From Rhizoclosmatium globosum (taxonomy: Eukaryota; Chytridiomycota; Chytridiomycetes; Chytridiales; Chytriomycetaceae), in NCBI GenBank assembly GCA_002104985.1, contig MCGO01000051.1, positions 228,247-292,246 on the forward strand: 64,000 nt of DNA, written 5' to 3'. A program made the translations under genes and the position numbers. Positions within the stretch are counted from its first letter, which is position 1. Each line of letters starts with the position of its first letter. The notes beneath the pieces are model-generated. The model did not search any database, was not told the DNA's origin, and saw only the letters and a program-made list of their open reading frames with translations. Shown here piece after piece: positions 36,939 through 45,698 of the stretch.

Positions 36939-39900
36939 ATGCACCAAGACGAGTTTGTAGCATCCCTGCTACTAGACTATCGGCTGGTAAGTACTTTTCA
37001 TAGTATTAACTATTCACTGACGCTGCCATGTTTCTCCAGGGAACAATAGCGTAAGCCAGTCCCGACATGACAACCCACAGACACATCCAACTAAACCACG
37101 TTAAAGATACTTCCCCGACAAGACCGAAGGATGGATTACAGGCTACGCAAACAGTGACCCAGTCGTCGATGGATCCACTGTTCAGATGCAGTTTCAGTTG
37201 GCAAATGGGCTGGTGAGGGCACACCCTTATTGTCGTGCAAATTGGCTGAATCACAGTCTTCAGCCTCACTCTGTCCGGATACCTCTTGCCTCTCTGACAA
37301 AAGAAGGAAGCTTACCGCCGTTAAAGAATCCGGATTTATTGGTGTGTGGGCCTGAAACATGTTGGGGGTTTGCTGACTACACTTTCTGCAGGATCAAGTG
37401 GAGGACCTCTCGCTCCTTTCTTACCTTCATGAGTATGTACACTTGTTATGCAAACGAATGGTTCTAATCGGTACACCACCCAGGCCTGCCGTCTTGTATG
37501 GTCTTCGAAATCGATTTACAGCGAAACAGATATATACCTACTCGGGCATGGTCCTCATTGCCATGAACCCCTTCGAAAAGCTGGACATGTATTCTTCTGA
37601 CGTTATGAAAGAGTTCTCTGGCAAGAAACGAGATGAAGTTGTTCCACATGTTGTGAGTTTGCTTACATCACCACTCTATTGATTGTGGCTAAAAACAAAA
37701 AATGTAGTATGGTATCGCTGAAGAGTGTTATCGTGCAATGTTGGACGGAAAGAATCAGTCTGTTGTGATATCAGGTGAAAGTGGGGCAGGAAAGACTCAA
37801 TCGACTCGGTATATCATGCAATACCTCGCGCTCGCTGATTCTCTTGGGAAAAATGGGAATTTGGGAAGCAGTTCAACTGAAGACGCAGTGTTAGCGTCAA
37901 ACCCGATCCTTGAAGCCTTTGGTAACGCCAAGACGACAAGGAATGATAACTCGTCTCGATTTGGAAAGTTTATTCAACTCTTCTTTTCGGATCCTTTGTT
38001 GGGAAATGTGAGAATTACTGGTGCACAGGTCAAGACATATTTGTTGGAACGATCTCGGTTGATTTCCCAGCCGGATACTGGTCTGTATTTCGGAGTTTAA
38101 GCGTTTTATACTAACTAAACCGTCAAAAAAGAACGAAATTATCACATCTTTTACCAGCTTTGCGCGGGCGCTCCTTTGGCTGAGAAAGAAGAATTGGGTC
38201 TTGGTTCTTGGGAATCATATCATTATTTGCGACAAGGAAACGCTGGCGTCATGCCAAAAGTAGACGATGTTGAAGAGTTCAAAATCACACAAGAAGCATT
38301 TTCAACTCTTGGTGTCAAAGTTTCTGTCCAGTGGAGCATCTTCAAACTCTGTGCTGCATTACTTCACATCGGAAATATTATTATTAGCGATTCTGGAGGT
38401 GCGGCTAGTATTTCTGAGTCCGATTCTTCGTTGATGAAAGCTTGCGAACTGTTGGGACTCAGTTCTAAAGATTTTGTGAAATGGATTACGAAGAAGCAAA
38501 CCATCATTGGCAGAGAAACGTATTTGAAGGACGTGAAGGTCGAAAGTGCTGTGATCGCGAGGGATTCCGTTGCAAAAGTCATGTAAGCCTTCTCAATTCC
38601 AACCTCACACAAAGCTGACATGAATTTCACAGATATACCAAACTATTCGACTATCTCGTCCAAATCATCAACAAAAACCTCTCCATGGAAAGCGACCCCT
38701 TTCACCACCCCTTCATCGGCGTCCTCGACATCTACGGCTTCGAACACTTCCCCACAAACTCATTCGAACAATTCTGCATCAACTACGCCAACGAAAAACT
38801 CCAACAAGAATTCAACGCCCACGTCTTCCGCTTCGAACAGGAAGACTACGTCAAAGAAGCAATTCAATGGACACAAATCTCGTTTTCTGATAACCTCCCC
38901 TGCATACAACTGATTGAAGGGCGGGGTGGGATATTGAGTCTATTGGATGAAGAAACGAGACTGCAGAGCGGGACGGACGCTACGTTTGTTCAAAAATTGA
39001 ATTCTGTGGGGTCGGGGAATCAGTGTTACGCAAAGGCGAGGTTTGGGACGACGCAGTTTGTTGTGAAGCATTATGCTGTTGATGTCACGTATAACTCGAC
39101 AGGGTTCTTGGAGAAGAACGTGGACAGTGTGAGTGACGAGTTGAAGGGGGTTTTAGGGGCGAGTACGAATTTGTTTTTGAAGGAGGTTTTGGGGGAGGAC
39201 GCGAAGGAGGTTGTTGTTGGAAGGAAGGTTACGTCTATGATGAGGGCGCCGACGCTTGGGACTATGTTTAAGGCTTCGTTGTTGGATTTGATGGTTACGA
39301 TGCGGGCTACTGAGTGTCATGTAAGTTTTATTGAGTGTTGGGTTTCCTTTTGAGAAATAACGCTTCGTTTATAGTATATCCGATGCATCAAACCAAATGC
39401 TTCCAAAAAGCCGTTTGAATTCGATGGTCCCATGGTCCTCTCCCAATTACGCGCCTGTGGTGTTCTCGAAACAATCAAAATCAGCAACGCCGGTTATCCA
39501 AACAAACTCACATACACTCAATTCGCAGCTCGATATTGTATCCTCGTTCATTCTCAGTATTGGGACCACGCTGATAAGAAAGAGTTGACGCAAATGATTG
39601 TTGAAAGTGTGTTGACGGATCCACGGAAGTATCAGTTTGGAAAGACAAAAGTGTTTTTCAAGATGGGACAGGTTGCGTTCTTTGAAGAGAGGAGGAAGGA
39701 TCGGGTGCGGTATTTGGTTGTTGTGTTGCAAAAGAATGTCAAGCGAGATATTCAGCAGAGAAGATATTTAGAGATGAAGCGCTCGGTTTTGAGTGTTCAG
39801 ACTGTTGTGCGGGGATTCCTTGCTCGGAAGGAGTTGTTGAAGATGAAGGAGGAGCGGAGGTTGGCTTTGTTGGAAAGGGAATTGGAAGTCAAGCGAAACA

Positions 39901-40910
39901 AGGCTGCTGTTCAGATTCAAGCAAGCTGGAAAGGATATATGAAGCGCAAGCAATTCAAGCGGAACTCCGAATTGGTTATAATTCTTCAATGCTCTATTCG
40001 TCGATTACAAGCTGTCAAGGTTTATCAAGCTCTTGCAAAGGCAAAGTTGGAGGAGCAAGTGAGAGTACAGGAACTTGCACGAAAAGCAAGAGAAGCGGAA
40101 GAGCTTGAAAAGAAGGCAAAGGCTGACAGACTTGCCTTGAAAGCGAAAGAAGAGCAACGTGCTCGTGAGCTTCAAATCCAACAGCAAGTACCAACAGTGC
40201 CTACACTCAAAAAGACGGCGCAACCAATTGTAAAACCACTTGCTATGGAATCCAAGATTGTTTCACTCGCCCAGAGTCTGTATTCCTCCAAAAAGGAAGT
40301 CCAAGTTCTTGAAGACAAAGTACGCAAGACGGAGTCCCAATCATCCAGTTGGAAAGAAAAGTATCAAGTCGCAACACAAGAAATCAGTGCCTTGAAAGAA
40401 GAAATTGTTGGATTGAAGGCAGAGCGAGATCAGTACAAGGAGGAACGGAATCGATTTTCAAAGATGCTCGATGATGCTATTTCGGATGGATTGAGTGCTT
40501 CGTTTGATGGGTTTCCGTTTACAGTCGCTACCACTAATGGAGCGACAACTGTTGCAACATTCCAGTTGGGTGGTGGTGGCAGTCAAAAGCGGCCAGAATC
40601 GATTGTGTCTCGTTCCTCGAGGGAATCCAAGACGATTTCGACACTTAGAACTGAAAACGAGAGCTTGAAGCGCATGGTTGAAAACATTAAGCGAGTCAGT
40701 ATTACTGAGTCTCCTCCTGCCCCTCGCATAGCCGGATCATTGCGGTCTCAGCCAGTCTTTGAAAACAATGTAGTGGCGGATACTGATCGGGAAGTGAAGA
40801 GAAGGAATCGATATTCATTGAACAAGGGTACTTCGGATGCACGCAGCTCAATCCGACTGGCCGCCATGGCTAGAGTGTCTGAGCTGATTGAGGAAAGGAA
40901 AGAGGAGTAG
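36939..40910 (+). CDS. Class V-type myosin heavy chain, copy C, no dilute tail
   Basis: Nine exons, 36939-36986, 37040-37050, 37107-37341, 37392-37432, 37484-37652, 37708-38080, 38132-38582, 38633-39320 and 39375-40910, sum to 1183 residues. The motor domain is complete ([41 protein letters not shown]). It is followed by the converter, IQ motifs and ~350 residues of coiled coil and linker ending ELIEERKEE. The dilute tail of copies A and B is absent; the stop is followed by non-coding sequence. Several introns of A and B are missing here, but the 11-nt micro-exon is kept. Loss of the cargo tail should change or remove class V cargo binding (inference). It may act as a tail-less motor or bind cargo through the coiled coil. 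Confidence 0.9.
37040..37050 (+). other. 11-nt micro-exon of myosin copy C
   Basis: GGAACAATAGC lies between TTTCTCCAG and GTAAGC. It joins DYRL (exon 1, phase 0) to Y-FPDK with the four residues GTIA, the same arrangement as in copies A and B. Confidence 0.8.
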
Positions 40911-41038
40911 ACGGGTTATAGATCCTGATCAAATTCATTATAGTCTTAAGCATCCAATAAATACCAGAATAATTCATTATGTAATTTTTATTTAATGAAA
41001 TAACACAAATATATCTAATGCCCAAGATCAAATAATCC

Positions 41039-41346
41039 TCAATAGTAAAAATCTTCCTCCATTTTGCTGACTATATTACGGGCCAAAGCATGCTGAAGTG
41101 CAAATAGTATACGACGATAAACAACAGCTACTGACACAGATTCTCGAATAACTTCCCGCTGCATCATCAAGCCACGCAACTTTTCTAAAAACTGTATAGA
41201 GCTCTTGCCTAACCCACCAGTAGTATCCAATACAAAGGGGACAAACTCTAGACCAATAGACTGACAACCCGACAAATACTTTTCATTCTTTGTAGATTCC
41301 CGTCCACGAACAGCATTTCCAACCTTAAATCCCACTAGGCCACGTG
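41039..41346 (-). mobile_element. Non-LTR retrotransposon, 3' part (C-terminus of ORF)
   Basis: On the minus strand this encodes the last ~100 residues of the retrotransposon protein whose main part lies at 45693-47885. Motifs are VRGRESTKNEKYLSGCQ, LEFVPFVLDTTGGLGKSS and ALQHALARNIV. Joined across the inserted DNA transposon with one copy of CACGTG, the frame continues without a break from VVHPLTSR into GLVGFKVG. The stop is at 41039. A short 3' untranslated tail probably extends a few tens of bases further left toward 40980, without a clear poly-A end. Confidence 0.8.
41341..41346. repeat. Target-site duplication, left copy (CACGTG)
   Basis: CACGTG at 41341-41346 matches 45693-45698 at the other end of the insert. 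The sequence is palindromic, so 4 bp (ACGT) or 2 bp (CG) duplications with correspondingly longer ends fit equally. With 6 bp the element begins TGT and ends ACA. Confidence 0.75.
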
Positions 41347-41366
41347 TGTTACAGCCGGAAGTGACC
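41347..41366 (+). repeat. Terminal inverted repeat, left
   Basis: TGTTACAGCCGGAAGTGACC. It pairs with the right end at 45673-45692 with three mismatches (positions 4, 8 and 18). Weaker similarity continues inward for another ~20 bp (both sides reach a TGTCC). Confidence 0.85.
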
Positions 41367-41639
41367 TCATACAGAAGTGTCCTTTATAGCTTTATAGCTC
41401 AGCCGTAACAGATACTTGGATTCAAGGATTCAACTGTTCGACAATATTGTATACTCCAACAAAACATCAACAAATCAACAAAGCGACAGTTCAACAAAGG
41501 ATCAAAGAACATGTTCAACGATTCACCACATCAACAATGGAGATACGCGGAAACACGTTCAACGATTCTACACTCCAACAACCCACCAACAATTCAACAT
41601 TAAAACAACTCAAAAGTTCTATAAGGGATCAACTCGAAC

Positions 41640-41985
41640 TCATCTTCAACGATTCAACACTTCAACAAAGGATTTACCTTTCTACGTTTCAACGATTCAA
41701 CGATTCAACGAAGGATTGACCTTTCTACATTTCAACGATTCAACACTTCAACGAAGGATTGACTTTTCTACATTTCAACGATTCAACACTTCAACAAAGG
41801 ATTGACCTTTCTACATTTCAACGATTCAACACTTCAACAAAGGATTTACATTTCCACGTTTCAACGATTCAACACTTCAACAAAGGATTTACATTTCTAC
41901 GTTTCAACGATTCAACACTTCAACAAAGGATTTACATTTCCACGTTTCAACGATTCAACACTTCAACAAAGGCTTCCAAAAAATT
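41640..41985. repeat. 43-bp tandem repeat inside the transposon, left subterminal
   Basis: About eight copies of a 43-bp unit containing TTTCAACGATTCAACACTTC and AACAAAGGATT. The spacing is 43 bp (for example 41759 to 41802). It lies between the left terminal repeat and the 3' end of the DUF3987 gene. Because 43 is not a multiple of 3, the open frames across it are not evidence for coding. Confidence 0.85.
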
Positions 41986-42030
41986 GAAAATGTGAATGAT
42001 AATAAATGCCAATTCTTTATTTGCAGTCTC

Positions 42031-43688
42031 TCACAGACTTTGAGAACAAGAAACAGAGGAAGGAACAACGTCTTCATCGTAATCTTCTTCCCCAACATCA
42101 TTGTTCCATTCCATTGTCTTCGACTTAATAATCAGTTGGGACTTTGGTAACTGCTTTTGGAGTTCGTTCAAAAAGCTCTTGATTCCATCAACATTTGCGT
42201 AGACTGAGGTTGTTGATTTGATAACTTTGTTGAGCTGTAAGTCCCGATTTGTGAAGGCTGTTTTTGACATTCCCGTTGCATCTAAACGCTTTTGAATCCA
42301 ATCCAGGAAGGACTTTCTGTTCCAAGCAAACAAATCCTCAATTGCTCTTGCTTTCTCTTTTCCAAGCCAGCACATTTTCACATCCATCAATACACCTACA
42401 ATTTTAATTGCGCCGAGAATTGATATTTTGGTGATGACCGGGCTCCAGGGCTCATTACCGAGAACTTTCGCCATTGTCTCAATCACAGCGGCAAATCTGA
42501 CAACCGCTCCTTTAGTTTTCCCATACGCAGCTAACATGTGGTTAGAAAATTCACGGAAATAAATGAACTAACCTTGGACTTTCGGGTTTTCTGTTCCTTG
42601 AATGAGGTGCGCAATTTGAGTGACGTAGTGTCCGTAGATAATCTCAGCTGATTTCTCCAAGCGAAAGTTGAAGGCGTTGGGATCATTATCAAGTAGGTGC
42701 TTCATTTTGATCCAAAGCTTGTCAGCAATGCTTTCAGTTTCGTAGGTTGCTTCTGAATGGGTGTTTTGAGAGGCTGTGGATGGGAAATCAGTCTCTAAGT
42801 CTCCAAAGTCTAGGTATGACGGAATCAAAGAATCTGGAAGCCGAATAGATGGCAGTGGCTTGACATTTTCCCATGTTGAGAGTCTTGGTTGAGGGAACAC
42901 GACCCAAAAACGCTCATTAAAACCTATAACATATAAGATAGCGAGAAGGCAGTCAATAACAAACCAGAAGCGTCCTCTTTTGCAAGGAACTTGTCGGCCA
43001 GCTCAGGTTGAAAGGCTCCAGTCATTACAAACCGAGTTGATGGGATCGATAACTTTTGTTTCACAAGTTGCTTGTTGATTCCTTCCCCATCATACATTGA
43101 CAAATATTGAGTTGTGTTCACGTACTCAGAGTTATCTCCTTTTCCTTTTGAAATGTTGTTGAGAAACACCTGAAACTCGTCCAAGTTACAAAGACCAACG
43201 CCATCTCCCTCACACAAGTTTGCGTTAAGGGCTTTAAAAATAAGAGTTAGTATTTGTATTTACGAAACGTTTGAATTAAATACCTTCAGGTGTGAATTCT
43301 TCCAGAATAGCATCTGGATGCAAGCAGTCCGATGCGATTGCTTTACCCACTTCCCTGCGGAAGTATTTGAAGACAGCAGACTTTCCAGAGCTGATTGGAG
43401 CAGCCAGTATCACCCACAACAAAGGAGGTTCGGACCATCCACCTGCAACATTGATGGTTGAATTTGGGCCCATCATCACTGAAGTGATACATGCAGCGGA
43501 GAAAAAGTGAGACTGGTATGGCATTGTATGGCATTCAGCTGGAGCTTTGATCAGTTTCTGACCGTACTATAATAATACAAACAGATGTTGAGCAGCAAAT
43601 CTGTAGTCTGTGAAACCAGCCACTTGTCAAGTTCGAGTTTCTCATAGCAAAGGGCTTGTGCCTTTTTGATCGCGTCTAAATTCACCAT
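42031..43688 (-). CDS. DUF3987-type P-loop ATPase/primase-helicase-like protein of the transposon
   Basis: Five minus-strand exons, 43688-43617, 43566-43284, 43231-42965, 42923-42573 and 42530-42031, sum to 490 residues. The start is an ATG at 43688. Features: a short helical N-terminus, YQSHFFSAACITSVMMGP (a pattern of DUF3987 openings), a Walker A motif PISSGKSA at about residue 74, a Walker B-like LCNLDEFQVFL, then RFVMTGAFQP and NERFWVVFPQPR, and a helical C-terminal half with KGAVVRFAAVIE. DUF3987 proteins are P-loop proteins best known from phage and mobile-element primase-helicase neighbourhoods. A role in element replication or DNA handling during transposition is inference. The gene diverges from the integrase gene across 221 bp. 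Confidence 0.72.
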
Positions 43689-43909
43689 GGAAGTAGTTGT
43701 GGGGGATCTAGTTGTGAATGAAGTGTTTCAACTTAAATTCTTTGACAATTCTGTAATTTGAGTCTCGACCAACTATTTGAATTCTTTGACAATTTCGGAA
43801 TGAATATGACAATTAGTCCAGGAGGAAGCTATTGGGTCGCGAACACATTGTAGAAATCAGAATTTGACAATCTCCCGTCCAGTTGAGGTCTTCAACATTC
43901 CATAGCAAT

Positions 43910-45472
43910 ATGGACGATAATTTGTATGAGGTAGTACTGGAAGCTAAGCGAACTCAGCGGAAGTTTGGAAACAAAAATAAGGTGGTGGGGAATCAAGTTT
44001 CTGTGATGAAGGCGAGCAAGGCATTTGAGATCTCCCAAACAGATGGTTCAAGACTGGTTTTCTTAAAAAACAATAGTTCTGGAATTCGAGTTGCAGTGGT
44101 TGTTGCCAGAAAGTCAGAGGTGTCTGACATCCTGAAACTTGCTCACGAAGATCGTCCGGCCGGAGTTGCCCATGGAGGGGGAATAAACAAAGCATGGGCG
44201 TGGATACAGGATCGCTATTATACAGGCAAATTAGCTGGGTCAGGAGTCAGGAGGGAAGCTCTGGAGGAATACATCAACAGCTGCGACTTTTGCAAGGACT
44301 TCTCTCGATTCACCAACAAAGCTCCTATCACACCCATTATCTACAACCGACCAATGGAACGATTCCAAATGGATTTGAAGAACTATTCGAATTTTGAGTG
44401 TGATGGAATGACGTGAGGTTACTTCGACCTCGATGTTCTCTAACAATGAAACAGGTGGCTACTTGCAGTTATGGACTGCTTTTCCAAGTTTCTTTGGTTA
44501 TTTGCACTGCCAAGAAAAGAGGCTCAATTTGTTATGGAGTGTTTGCAAACAATTTTTTCCAGGTTTGGGTGCGTCTGAAGTTTACGTCATTTGTCAGTAA
44601 TACTTGATACAGATACGGGGCTTGTGATATTCTTCAATCTGATAATGGGCCAGAGTTTGTGAATGAAATCATAATTGGGCTCCAAAAGATTTATGGATTC
44701 AGAATCATTCACGGCCGTCCGTACCATCCACAAAGTCAGGGTGTGGTTGAGAGGCAAAACCAATCAACAGGAATTCTGTGGGTTAAATTTAAGGAGTGGT
44801 GCAGGCAGAATGGAGTCCCTAATAGTCGGTGGGCTGATAACCTGGTGTTGGCAAGATTCTGCGAGGAACACAACAACTCTTTCCACCAGTCCATCAAAAT
44901 GACTCCATTTAACGTTTGTACTGGGTTTTTTATACGTATCTAACTGAACAAACATAACAGTGTCTCCACGGTAGACTTTCACGCGGACAAATGTCTGACC
45001 CATCCAAATTTGATTGCACAAATATTGTTTTGCATATATTGATGGATCTGCAGCGTTTGTTGATCGTGAAACGGGAGTTGTTGTTGAACCACCATCTGAC
45101 ATTCCAGTCCATTTAGAAGGTCCTATTGAAACTCGCGCAAAGCTGCTGCTTGCAGCCAGTGAGGCGCACGATGCAACCAAGAAGAAAATTGCTAAAAAGG
45201 GTGGAACTTTTGTATGTTTTGAAGTTGGGGATTCTGTTTGGGTGAAAGCAGTGAAAAACAAAGGATCGCAACGTGGTCAACAGACAAAGAGGATCCAGGT
45301 TCCAGGCACTATTGTGCGAGTGTGTACTTCAGGGCTGAATGAGCGTAACCATACCTATGATGTAATGGTTAGGATTGGAGATAGTGAAAGATTGGACGAG
45401 AAAGTTTCTGTTTCATTTATCAAGACTCGCAAAACTAAATGTGAGATGAATATTCACTTTTGTTCTCAATAA
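43910..45472 (+). CDS. DDE integrase-type transposase
   Basis: Four exons, 43910-44412, 44455-44562, 44613-44917 and 45054-45472, sum to 444 residues. An H2C2-like zinc-binding segment (VAHGGGINKAWAWI ... INSCDFCKD) precedes the catalytic core. The acidic residues are D in RFQMDLKNY, D in QSDNGPEF and E in HPQSQGVVERQN, as in retroviral/Gypsy-type rve integrases. MDCFSKFLWLFALPRKE, joined through a 42-nt intron, completes the fold. The C-terminal part (FEVGDSVWVKAVKNKG) looks like an SH3/chromo-like DNA-binding tail. No protease, RT or gag sequence is nearby, so this is a cut-and-paste-type transposase and not an LTR element. The 136-nt last intron has a weakly supported acceptor. Confidence 0.83.
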
Positions 45473-45672
45473 ATTTCGTTTATATCTTGCATATTTGGGT
45501 GACAATTTTTGGAAGTGTCCTCTGACTCTTTTCCCAGCTTAGTTTCCCAAGAACAACCACCGCCATGGTTCTATAAAGCATTGCAATGTCATTTGCTAAC
45601 CTCAAAATATACAGAAAAAGCGAGAATAAGACGAATTTGATTGATGAAAGGAGGAGGACAGTTGTGCGAGAA

Positions 45673-45692
45673 GGACACTTCCGGATGTGACA
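45673..45692 (-). repeat. Terminal inverted repeat, right
   Basis: Read on the minus strand this is TGTCACATCCGGAAGTGTCC, the partner of 41347-41366. The element's last base is 45692, immediately before the second CACGTG. Confidence 0.85.
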
Positions 45693-45698
45693 CACGTG
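45693..45698. repeat. Target-site duplication, right copy (CACGTG)
   Basis: The second copy of the 6-bp target sequence flanking the DNA transposon. It also belongs to the interrupted retrotransposon ORF (codons for S-R). Confidence 0.75.

Larger units (their letters stand above)
41347..45692. mobile_element. 4.35-kb DNA transposon with integrase-type transposase and DUF3987 gene
   Basis: Bounded by imperfect inverted ends of at least 20 bp (TGTTACAGCCGGAAGTGACC at left; TGTCACATCCGGAAGTGTCC read inward at right; 17 of 20 identical) and a CACGT(G) duplication. It interrupts the reading frame of a minus-strand non-LTR element and its removal restores that frame. It carries two divergent spliced genes separated by 221 bp: a DUF3987-type P-loop protein (minus) and a DDE integrase (plus). 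TGT...ACA ends, the integrase with H2C2 and DDE motifs and a 4-6-bp duplication resemble Ginger-type elements, DNA transposons whose transposase derives from Gypsy/retroviral-type integrases. Both genes look intact, so the element may be young. Confidence 0.85.

Noticed and set aside
41416..41995. Overlapping open frames with FNDSTLQQR repeats
   Set aside because: They arise from the 43-bp tandem array inside the DNA transposon and have no start, family or splice support.
43910..45472. LTR retrotransposon (Gypsy-type) for the integrase
   Set aside because: No reverse transcriptase, RNase H, protease or LTRs lie within the bounded 4.35 kb; the reverse transcriptase nearby is non-LTR, on the other strand and outside the inverted ends.
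41341..45698. Inverted similarity between 41341 and 45698 as chance within the retrotransposon
   Set aside because: The match covers CACGTGTGT(T/C)ACA and CCGGAAGTG on both sides, and removal of the intervening DNA joins the retrotransposon frame exactly.
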